Of a stretch of 6,639 bases of DNA, positions 1-5,963 are shown in pieces; positions within the stretch are counted from its first letter, which is position 1; each line of letters begins with the position of its first letter. Under the pieces are notes generated by a model. That model searched no databases. It had not been told where the DNA came from and worked only from the letters and a program-made list of their open reading frames with translations. This stretch comes from Candidatus Nanopelagicales bacterium (GTDB taxonomy: Bacteria; Actinomycetota; Actinomycetes; S36-B12; UBA5976), in NCBI GenBank assembly GCA_023257525.1, contig JALRCB010000052.1, forward strand, positions 1 to 6,639, written 5' to 3'. The position numbers and the translations under genes are program-made.

Positions 1-297
1 GTTATGGCCAATGGTTTGGACATCGTTTTGGGTGACCCAGAAGTAAAGGCAGTTTTTGTAAACGTCTTCGGAGGTATCACTGCCTGTGACGCAGTCGCAA
101 ACGGAATTGTGCAGGCGGTTGGAATGCTTGCCGAACGTGGCGAACCAATTACCAAGCCAATTGTTTGCCGGATTGATGGCAACAATGCAGTTGAAGGTCG
201 TCGAATTCTTGATGAATCAGGAATTGATTTAATTGAACGTGTTGAAACCATGGATGATGCTGCTCGTCGCGTTGCCCAACTAGCTGCAGGTAAGTAG
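1..297 (+). CDS. sucC: Succinyl-CoA synthetase (ADP-forming) beta subunit, C-terminal part only
   Basis: This is the last 98 codons of sucC. The reading frame is open from base 1, so the gene starts left of the window and the ATG at base 4 is internal. SucC is the nucleotide-binding beta subunit of the cytoplasmic TCA-cycle enzyme that couples succinyl-CoA hydrolysis to ADP or GDP phosphorylation. The visible part is the C-terminal CoA-ligase (flavodoxin-like) domain. It contains the signature VFVNVFGGITACD (visible residues 19-31), whose GG loop helps bind the phosphohistidine of SucD, and the later GNNAVEGRRIL stretch, which matches GNNAELG in E. coli SucC. The TAG stop lies 8 bases before sucD, as expected for a co-transcribed subunit pair. 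Identification is by family recognition and by the neighbouring sucD; the ATP-grasp domain is outside the window. Confidence 0.96.
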   Translation, partial: VMANGLDIVLGDPEVKAVFVNVFGGITACDAVANGIVQAVGMLAERGEPITKPIVCRIDGNNAVEGRRILDESGIDLIERVETMDDAARRVAQLAAGK

Positions 298-305
298 GAC
301 TTCTG

Positions 306-1178
306 ATGGCAATTTTTCTTAATGCAGATAGCAAAGTTTTAGTTCAGGGAATGACTGGTTCGGAAGGAACTAAGCACACCCGTCGCATGGTGGCCAGCGG
401 TACCAATGTTGTTGCGGGCGTAACCCCGGGCAAAGGTGGCCAAGAAGTTGATGGCATCCCAGTTTTTAATAACGTTGGTGAAGCAATGGCCGCAACTGGA
501 GCAAATGTGTCCGTTGTTTTCGTGCCACCAAAGTTTGCAAAGGCTGCAGTAATAGAGGCAGTAGATGCGGCTATTCCACTATGCGTAGTAATTACTGAAG
601 GTATTCCTATTCATGACACTGCTGCATTTTTCCAGTACGCCGAAAACTCCGGTAAGACTCGCCTGGTCGGACCAAACTGCCCAGGCTTGATTAGTCCAGG
701 ACTTTCCAATGCCGGAATCATTCCAGGAGACATCACCGAAAAGGGACGCATTGGCCTAGTTAGTAAGTCCGGAACTCTGACTTACCAAATGATGTTTGAG
801 TTAAGAGATCTTGGTTTCTCAAGTTGCGTAGGAATTGGTGGCGATCCAATCATTGGAACAACACACATCGATTGTCTTGCTGCATTCGAAGCTGATCCAG
901 AAACTGAAGTGATCGTCATGATTGGTGAAATCGGTGGAGACGCCGAAGAGCGCGCCGCTGCGTTCATTAAAGACAATGTGACCAAGCCGGTTATCGGTTA
1001 CGTTGCAGGCTTTACTGCACCTGAAGGCAAAACCATGGGTCACGCTGGTGCAATTGTTTCTGGTTCATCTGGAACTGCGGCAGCAAAGAAAGATGCACTT
1101 GAAGCAGTAGGCGTTCGCGTTGGAAAAACTCCAAGTGAAGCAGCCAGACTTGTTAGAGAAGTTCTAGCCAGTCGTTAA
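306..1178 (+). CDS. sucD: Succinyl-CoA synthetase alpha subunit
   Basis: This 290-residue protein has the normal full length of SucD (E. coli 289). The alpha subunit binds CoA and carries the histidine that is transiently phosphorylated during conversion of succinyl-CoA to succinate. The N-terminal CoA-binding Rossmann domain shows VQGMTGSEGTKH (about residues 13-24) and VTPGKGG (39-45). VGPNCPGLISPG spans about 121-132, and the ligase domain follows with KSGTLTY (154-160), GIGGDPI (176-182) and MIGEIGG (205-211). The active-site histidine is His246 in KTMGHAGAI, at the same number as in E. coli. The ATG start is supported by an AGGA at 296-299, six bases upstream and overlapping the sucC stop, and by alignment to the family N-terminus. 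It forms an operon with sucC. A 48-base gap follows before the next gene. Confidence 0.98.
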   Translation: MAIFLNADSKVLVQGMTGSEGTKHTRRMVASGTNVVAGVTPGKGGQEVDGIPVFNNVGEAMAATGANVSVVFVPPKFAKAAVIEAVDAAIPLCVVITEGIPIHDTAAFFQYAENSGKTRLVGPNCPGLISPGLSNAGIIPGDITEKGRIGLVSKSGTLTYQMMFELRDLGFSSCVGIGGDPIIGTTHIDCLAAFEADPETEVIVMIGEIGGDAEERAAAFIKDNVTKPVIGYVAGFTAPEGKTMGHAGAIVSGSSGTAAAKKDALEAVGVRVGKTPSEAARLVREVLASR

Positions 1179-1226
1179 TTCGTGTCGAATCAGCATTTTT
1201 TCGGCTGAACTGGGACGATTTTAAGT

Positions 1227-2504
1227 GTGACCAATGACCTTCCTCGTAAGCGACCAGTAGGCGCGCCTCAGCGTCAATGGCGTCGCCCGGTTCCGGAAGA
1301 TCACATTAATCACTACCCACCGCTGATTGCTGGTGCGATTGCCGCTGGGGTTGCCGTTGTAATTGGTTACATATTTACCTTGGGATTCATCATGGCGGCC
1401 TGGCTGTTTGCAGCCCATGGCAGTGAATCAACAGTGCAAGTTCTTCGAGCTGCTGGAATTGCCTGGCAGGTTATGCATTTAGTTCCATTAGCAATCGGCA
1501 CAACGACGATCGGCGTTCTACCTTGGGGATTTTTGGTAGTACCGGTTTTGATTTTATGGAAAGCAACCCAATGGGCACTCAAGAGTTCGCAACCCAAAAC
1601 TGCAATTGATTTTATTCGAATTGCAATTTCAATCAGTCTGATCTACTCAGGACTTGCTGGGCTAATTGGATTGATCTGCTCAACAAACGATCTTTATACC
1701 GGCATCACTTCGTCAATTCTGCACACTCTCATTGTTGCCCTTGCTGTGACATCGGTTTGCATAATTACTTACGCACCCTCGCGAACGATTCTGACTGATG
1801 CAATGCCAAAACTTATTGTCGATGGAATCAGGCCTGCTGTGATTTCCTTCGGACTTTTGTTTATTGCAGGATCTCTTCTAACTTCGGTTGCACTAATTCT
1901 GAACTGGGCGCAAGTTCGGGCAGTCACCACACTTATGGCACCGGGATTTATTGACGGATTCTTCATGACATTACTTGGCATCGGATATCTGCCAACTGTA
2001 AATGTCTGGGCAATGTCATATCTGCTAGGTCCTGGAATCATGCTTGGTGGTGGAGTTGTGAATCCAGAAAATGCCAGCCCAGGAGCGCTACCTGCTTTTC
2101 CATTGCTATCGATCTTGCCTAGCGAATCAGCGGCGCTTGCAGCCTATTTTGTGTTGGTGCCAATTCTGATTGGTATCGCAATCTATTTTTTAATACCACG
2201 CGAGAGATGGTCAGCCCAAGGCGACTCGATTGCAATCGCTCTGTCCTTCGTAGTTCGCTGGCGAGAAGTAGTCACATTGTTGGTATCAGTTGGTTTGCTT
2301 TCAATTTTCGTTTGGATCGCAGCAGCAGCATCAAGTGGCTCACTTGGTATCGGATATTTGAAGTTCGTCGGACCAGTGCCGACAGAGGTCGCAGCTGCCG
2401 CGATCGCTGTATGTGGGCTTTCAGCACTACTTACTCTTGTTATTCCGCGGACCGTAATGTCACTTCTGCACTGTTGGTTCAATCGAGAAGCAATTACAAA
2501 ATAG
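1227..2504 (+). CDS. perM: PerM-like DUF6350 polytopic membrane protein, cell-division associated
   Basis: This 425-residue integral membrane protein has about 8-10 hydrophobic segments (roughly 33-62, 77-112, 131-151, 160-181, 202-226, 240-273, 303-323, 344-366, 386-408) after a basic cytosolic-looking N-terminus (residues 1-30). Residues 256-270 (PTVNVWAMSYLLGPG) and 286-298 (GALPAFPLLSILP) match the actinobacterial DUF6350 family hallmark as I know it. Its position between sucD and purN matches M. tuberculosis Rv0955/PerM. That protein is reported to support cell division, through the divisome protein FtsB, and chronic-phase persistence. Whether this homologue does the same is inference. 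The GTG start at 1227 gives the expected basic N-terminus, but no convincing Shine-Dalgarno precedes it; only a GGA 11 bases away is present. The TAG stop is followed in frame by TAA (2508-2510). It could be annotated simply as a DUF6350 protein. Confidence 0.9.
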   Translation: MTNDLPRKRPVGAPQRQWRRPVPEDHINHYPPLIAGAIAAGVAVVIGYIFTLGFIMAAWLFAAHGSESTVQVLRAAGIAWQVMHLVPLAIGTTTIGVLPWGFLVVPVLILWKATQWALKSSQPKTAIDFIRIAISISLIYSGLAGLIGLICSTNDLYTGITSSILHTLIVALAVTSVCIITYAPSRTILTDAMPKLIVDGIRPAVISFGLLFIAGSLLTSVALILNWAQVRAVTTLMAPGFIDGFFMTLLGIGYLPTVNVWAMSYLLGPGIMLGGGVVNPENASPGALPAFPLLSILPSESAALAAYFVLVPILIGIAIYFLIPRERWSAQGDSIAIALSFVVRWREVVTLLVSVGLLSIFVWIAAAASSGSLGIGYLKFVGPVPTEVAAAAIAVCGLSALLTLVIPRTVMSLLHCWFNREAITK

Positions 2505-2513
2505 ACTTAACTA

Positions 2514-3086
2514 GTGGCGAATTTTCGCGTAGTTGTATTGGCATCGGGCACAGGCACACTTTTTGCCGCCCTAGCAAATCAAGCAGAGCAAATTGGCATT
2601 CAAATCGTAGGTCTCATTTCTGAGGCTGAGGTTCCGGCATGTGAGCGCGCTCGGGAACTAGGAATTCCAGTAACCGTTGTGCCACTGCTCGAGGATCGAA
2701 TTAAGTGGGATCAGAATTTAGCTACTGAGTTAAGTCGGCTAAAGCCTTCGCTGATTGTTTCTGCTGGATTTATGAAAATACTTGGTCCAGTTGTTTTGCG
2801 TTTTCATCAGGGAAAAATCATCAATACCCACCCTGCATTACTTCCGGATTTTCCAGGAGCTCATGCAGTGCGAGACGCACTGGCTGCCGGTGTTTCGCAA
2901 ACAGGTGCAACTATTCACTTTGTAGACAAAGGCGTCGATACGGGTGAAGTGATTGGCCAGGTCAAAGTTAAGGTTGAGCCAGGTGACACAGAGGTCTCAC
3001 TGCACGAACGAATCAAGCAGGCCGAACGCGAACTGTTGGTAGCAACAGTAAGTGACATTGCAAACGGGAAGGTGACTTTGAAATGA
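2514..3086 (+). CDS. purN: Phosphoribosylglycinamide formyltransferase (GAR transformylase 1)
   Basis: PurN transfers a formyl group from 10-formyl-tetrahydrofolate to GAR, giving FGAR, the third step of de novo purine synthesis in the cytoplasm. The 190-residue product has the normal length. It shows the N-terminal phosphate-binding loop LASGTGT (residues 9-15), SAGFMKILGP (83-92), and the catalytic block IINTHPALLPDFPG (102-115) with Asn104 and His106. Asp142 sits in VDKGVDTGEVI. These three correspond to E. coli Asn106, His108 and Asp144. The GTG start at 2514 is preferred because it begins just before the first beta strand (FRVVVLASG). It has no visible ribosome-binding site and lies 9 bases after the perM stop, so translation by coupling or re-initiation is plausible. 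The 3' end overlaps purH through ATGA. Confidence 0.97.
   Translation: MANFRVVVLASGTGTLFAALANQAEQIGIQIVGLISEAEVPACERARELGIPVTVVPLLEDRIKWDQNLATELSRLKPSLIVSAGFMKILGPVVLRFHQGKIINTHPALLPDFPGAHAVRDALAAGVSQTGATIHFVDKGVDTGEVIGQVKVKVEPGDTEVSLHERIKQAERELLVATVSDIANGKVTLK
3069..3085 (+). promoter_or_regulatory. purH ribosome-binding site and ATGA coupling junction
   Basis: A clear purine-rich Shine-Dalgarno-like stretch, AAGGTG at 3069-3074 within GGGAAGGTG, lies 8 bases before the purH ATG (3083-3085). The purN TGA stop shares bases with that start codon (ATGA). This supports translational coupling of the two purine genes and fixes the purH start. It is the best ribosome-binding site in the window, in contrast to the GTG starts of perM and purN. 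Confidence 0.75.
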
Positions 3087-4654
3087 CGCAAACCCGCAAA
3101 GTTACCCGAGCACTTATCAGCGTTTATGACAAAACAGGTTTGAGCGAACTTGCCCAAGGGCTCCACGATGCAGGGGTAAAGATAGTTTCTACTGGGAGCA
3201 CTGCGGCAAACATTGCAGCTCTTGGGATTCCGGTAACTGAAGTTAAAGATGTAACGGGATTTCCTGAGTCGCTTGATGGCAGAGTAAAGACTTTACATCC
3301 AAAAATTCATGGTGGACTACTTGCGGATATGCGCAAGCCTGAGCACGTTGCCCAACTTTCGGAACTTGGAATTGAAGCCTTCGAGTTAGTTGTTGTAAAC
3401 CTTTATCCATTTGCCGAAACCGTTGCCTCCGGCGCCAGCATCGAAGAATGTATTGAGCAAATTGATATCGGCGGACCTGCAATGGTTCGAGCCAGTGCAA
3501 AGAACCACGCAAATGTTGCGGTAGTAGTTGACCCGGCTTCTTATTCCTCGGTACTCGATGCAGTAAAGAGTGATGGCTTCACGAAAACTCAGCGCGTGGC
3601 GCTTGCAACTCTGGCCTTTCAACATGTTGCGCAATATGATGTTGCAGTTTCGAGTTGGCTAGCGTCGGTAGTCTTACCAGATTCAGATCCTTCTCAAGTT
3701 GGTTTTCCAGCCTGGGTTGGGGGAGTTTGGGAGCGCGCGCAGACTTTGCGTTACGGCGAGAATCCACATCAAGATGCGGCTCTCTATGTTGCAAAGTTTG
3801 GAAACACTGGAATCGCTCAGGCGGAACAACTTCATGGCAAAGAAATGTCATACAACAATTTTGTAGACGCTGATGCTGCGTATCGAGCCGCTTATGATCA
3901 CAAGACACCAACCGTTGCGATCATCAAGCACGCAAATCCTTGTGGTGTCGCAAGCGATAAAGACATTGCGCGGGCTTACCTGAAAGCAAACGCCACAGAT
4001 CCGGTATCGGCATTTGGTGGTGTGATTGCCACCAATCAAAAGGTAACCAAAGAAATGGCACTTGCAGTTTCACAAATCTTTACTGAAGTAATTGTGGCTC
4101 CAGACTTTGATCAAGATGCACTTGATGTCCTAACGGAAAAGGCAAATATCCGAATCCTTGAGGTCGTTGCGCCAGCGGTTGGAATTCATGCTGAGATGCG
4201 ACCGATATCAGGTGGCATGCTTCTGCAATCACAAGATAGATTCCAAAGTCCTGGTGACGAGGTTGGCAATTGGCAATTGGTTTCAGGTCCGGCAGCTGAT
4301 GCAAAAACTCTGGCGGACTTAGAGTTCGCTTGGCGGGCTTCACGATGCGTTAAATCAAATGGAATTTTATTGGCTAAAGATTTGGCAGCAGTTGGAATTG
4401 GCATGGGACAAGTTAATCGAGTTGATTCAGCTCGACTTGCAGTCTCCAGAGCGGGTTCCGATCGCGCCAAGAACAGTGTCGCTGCAAGCGATGCCTTCTT
4501 TCCATTTGCTGATGGGTTAGAAGTCTTATTGAATGCTGGAATTAGTGCAGTAGTTCAGCCTGGCGGGTCAGTGCGTGATGAAGAAGTAATCGCGGCAGCC
4601 AATGAAGCTGGAATCACCATGTACTTCACCGGCACTAGGCATTTCTTCCATTAA
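3083..4654 (+). CDS. purH: Bifunctional AICAR formyltransferase / IMP cyclohydrolase
   Basis: PurH performs the last two steps to IMP: formylation of AICAR by 10-formyl-tetrahydrofolate, then ring closure. The 523 residues match the family's usual length. The N-terminal MGS-like cyclohydrolase domain (about 8-150) shows SVYDKTGL (13-20), STGST (36-40), GRVKTLHPKIHGG (66-78), NLYPF (106-110), QIDIGGPAMVRASAKNH (126-142). The C-terminal transformylase domain (about 200-520) shows LRYGENPHQ (222-230), KHANPCG (282-288) with the catalytic Lys-His pair Lys282-His283, DPVSAFGG (306-313), KSNGILLA (424-431), SDAFFPFADGL (469-479), and the closing GTRHFFH. It is translationally coupled to purN. The usual folate partner gene folD does not follow it. 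Residues 394-398 are encoded over a small TTGGCAA tandem repeat. Confidence 0.98.
   Translation: MTQTRKVTRALISVYDKTGLSELAQGLHDAGVKIVSTGSTAANIAALGIPVTEVKDVTGFPESLDGRVKTLHPKIHGGLLADMRKPEHVAQLSELGIEAFELVVVNLYPFAETVASGASIEECIEQIDIGGPAMVRASAKNHANVAVVVDPASYSSVLDAVKSDGFTKTQRVALATLAFQHVAQYDVAVSSWLASVVLPDSDPSQVGFPAWVGGVWERAQTLRYGENPHQDAALYVAKFGNTGIAQAEQLHGKEMSYNNFVDADAAYRAAYDHKTPTVAIIKHANPCGVASDKDIARAYLKANATDPVSAFGGVIATNQKVTKEMALAVSQIFTEVIVAPDFDQDALDVLTEKANIRILEVVAPAVGIHAEMRPISGGMLLQSQDRFQSPGDEVGNWQLVSGPAADAKTLADLEFAWRASRCVKSNGILLAKDLAAVGIGMGQVNRVDSARLAVSRAGSDRAKNSVAASDAFFPFADGLEVLLNAGISAVVQPGGSVRDEEVIAAANEAGITMYFTGTRHFFH
4263..4280 (+). repeat. Short heptamer tandem repeat inside purH
   Basis: TTGGCAA occurs twice in direct tandem (4263-4269, 4270-4276), followed by a partial TTGG, giving 18 bases of perfect 7-bp periodicity inside the purH transformylase domain. 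The encoded residues (around Gly-Asn-Trp-Gln-Leu) fit what this protein region normally looks like, so the repeat is probably incidental. A one-unit slip would frameshift purH, because 7 is not a multiple of 3. Confidence 0.7.
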
Positions 4655-4666
4655 GTAACAGCATTA

Positions 4667-4686
4667 GCCTGCATCCCACCGCAGGC
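4667..4686 (+). terminator. GC-rich hairpin after purH, possible weak terminator or attenuator
   Basis: GCCTGC (4667-4672) and GCAGGC (4681-4686) are perfectly complementary. They form a 6-bp stem with an 8-base loop, starting 12 bases after the purH stop. Two further T-A pairs can form beyond one mismatch. No T-run follows on the plus strand, so it is not a classic intrinsic terminator. It could partly terminate or stabilise the purH transcript end, separating the purine genes from the DUF3017-transporter pair. The structure is visible; its function is inferred. Confidence 0.35.
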
Positions 4687-4714
4687 CAACAAACAGTGGC
4701 AAGATGGGCAAGTT

Positions 4715-4987
4715 ATGAAAACCTTTGTAAAACAGCAATGGCCAATCCTGAGCGTCTATTTAGGAATCCTGGCTTCATTAATTGTTGTCATTTATGTTGA
4801 TTTTCGATTTGGCGCCATCCTTCTTTCGCTAAGTGTTTTACTTGCATTTATTTTGAGATTGCGGTTACCAGATTCAGCCGCGGGATTACTTCGAGTCCGA
4901 AGGCGCAGAGTAGATTTAACTGTGCTGGCAACACTAGGAACATTTCTTCTAATTTTGGCGATTGTTGTGCCGCAGGGAAAGTTGTGA
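4715..4987 (+). CDS. DUF3017 small membrane protein, function unknown
   Basis: This 90-residue protein has three predicted membrane helices (about 10-28, 31-47, 68-85). The central loop LRLRLPDSAAGLLRVRRRRVD (about 47-67) is strongly basic at its end and is probably cytosolic. The pattern FGAILLSLSVLLAFILR then LPDSAAGLLRVR, and a third helix ending in VVP, matches the actinobacterial DUF3017 family as I know it. That family usually sits just after folD and before mdh in this neighbourhood. No enzymatic or ligand motif is visible and its role is unknown. The ATG at 4715 is the only sensible start: nearby ATG and GTG triplets upstream (4704, 4696) are out of frame. The ribosome-binding site is weak (GGG at 4706-4708). 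It ends four bases before the transporter start, implying co-expression. Confidence 0.85.
   Translation: MKTFVKQQWPILSVYLGILASLIVVIYVDFRFGAILLSLSVLLAFILRLRLPDSAAGLLRVRRRRVDLTVLATLGTFLLILAIVVPQGKL
4974..4978 (+). promoter_or_regulatory. Possible distant ribosome-binding site for the DMT transporter
   Basis: AGGGA at 4974-4978 lies within the end of the DUF3017 gene, 13 bases before the ATG at 4992, which is longer than the usual spacing. Because the DUF3017 stop (4985-4987) lies only 4 bases before that ATG, termination-coupled initiation is likely to contribute. Confidence 0.35.
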
Positions 4988-4991
4988 ACTA

Positions 4992-5963
4992 ATGCCTGGT
5001 AAACATTCAAACTCGGAAAAAATCCAAATTTCCCACATATTGATCACTTTCGTTGCATCCGTAATAATTACCGCACAATCTTCAATAAATAGTGAGCTAA
5101 ATACTTACACTGAGAATCCGTTGATCACTGCCTTAATTAACTTCACAACCGGATTAATGGTTTTGTCCGTAATGATGATTTTCAGTCGTCCAATCCGAAA
5201 GGGATTCATCAGTATCCCTCGATTGGTTCGCGAAGGAAGACTTAAGCGCTGGCAGTTGTTTGGCGGCTTATCGGGGGCATTCTTTGTTGCCAGCCAAAGT
5301 AGTTTGGTGCAAGTCATTGGTGTTGCAATCTTCACTGTGGCAGCAGTGGCTGGTCAGACTTCGGCAGCTTTGTTGGTAGACAAATTAGGAATTGGTCCAG
5401 CTGGCAAACAACCAGTAACTCTTATGAGAATCGGCGCAGCAATTCTGGGCATTGTTGGAGTCTTGGTTTCAGTGCTTGGCCAGGATTCAACTGGACAGTT
5501 TGCGTTTGGCGCGGTGCTGATTTCATTTGCAGCCGGTGCATTGGTTTCGACTCAGCCGGCACTTAATGGTCAGATCGCAAATCACACTGGACAACCAGCA
5601 GCCGCAACGATGGTCAACTTCATTGTTGGTTTCATTACCTTGGTAGTTGTTTACGCGGTTGCCCATCAGGTAAACCCGCAGAGCTTTAATGTTCCTCCGA
5701 TGCCTTGGGAGAATCCGGTCATTTGGCTCGGTGGACCGTTTGGTGTGCTGTTTGTTTTGACTGCGTCGTTCATGGCAAAAACTCTTGGTGTGTTTCTATT
5801 TACGCTTACCTCTGTCGTAGGACAGCTGTCAGGCGCAATCTTGATGGACGTGCTATTCCCAACTGCATCAACAAACATCACATGGCAGTTACTACTTGGA
5901 ATTTCAATAACTGGTGCCGCAGTAGTTCTGGCCAGCGGTAAAAAGAAAACTAAGACCCAGTAA
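4992..5963 (+). CDS. DMT-superfamily transporter with duplicated DUF606 (YdcZ-like) domain
   Basis: This 323-residue inner-membrane protein has about ten hydrophobic segments and a lysine-rich C-terminal tail (GKKKTKTQ), expected to be cytosolic. It holds two homologous halves of the DUF606/YdcZ family. Half one (about 14-162) has AQSSINSEL (28-36), WQLFGGLSGAFFV (87-99) and GQTSAALLVDKLG (121-133). Half two (about 168-315) has TQPALNGQI (187-195), a matching WLGGPFGVLFVL region (245-256) and GQLSGAILMDVLF (277-289). The parallel motifs show an internal duplication. The substrate cannot be read from sequence. The ATG at 4992 is preferred over in-frame TTG codons at 4962 and 4965, because those would add a cysteine- and arginine-containing stretch read out of frame through DUF3017. 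The 3' end overlaps the opposite-strand HAD gene by 14 bases. Confidence 0.92.
   Translation: MPGKHSNSEKIQISHILITFVASVIITAQSSINSELNTYTENPLITALINFTTGLMVLSVMMIFSRPIRKGFISIPRLVREGRLKRWQLFGGLSGAFFVASQSSLVQVIGVAIFTVAAVAGQTSAALLVDKLGIGPAGKQPVTLMRIGAAILGIVGVLVSVLGQDSTGQFAFGAVLISFAAGALVSTQPALNGQIANHTGQPAAATMVNFIVGFITLVVVYAVAHQVNPQSFNVPPMPWENPVIWLGGPFGVLFVLTASFMAKTLGVFLFTLTSVVGQLSGAILMDVLFPTASTNITWQLLLGISITGAAVVLASGKKKTKTQ

Noticed and set aside
4..297. A separate 97-residue gene starting at ATG 4
   Set aside because: The frame is open to base 1 and the sequence is the conserved C-terminal domain of SucC, so the ATG is an internal methionine of a gene cut by the window edge.
1190..1208. Inverted repeat TCAGC / GCTGA between sucD and perM as a terminator
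   Set aside because: The stem is only 5 bp with a 9-base loop, and the T-run is in the loop rather than after the stem, so it does not look like an intrinsic terminator.
2183..2482. 99-codon minus-strand open frame inside perM
   Set aside because: It lies wholly antisense to perM, and its Thr/Ala/Pro-rich product is what antisense reading of hydrophobic codons gives.
2207..2623. 138-codon open frame on the plus strand spanning the perM-purN junction
   Set aside because: It overlaps the ends of two well-supported genes in another frame, its product is arginine- and serine-rich with no recognisable domain, and no ribosome-binding site supports it.
3579..3911. 110-codon minus-strand open frame inside purH
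   Set aside because: It is a shadow of purH coding sequence with low-complexity composition; purH is intact and conserved throughout.
4962..4991. N-terminal extension of the DMT transporter from TTG 4962
   Set aside because: The added residues are DUF3017 sequence read in another frame; the ATG at 4992 gives the expected short hydrophilic N-terminus before the first helix.
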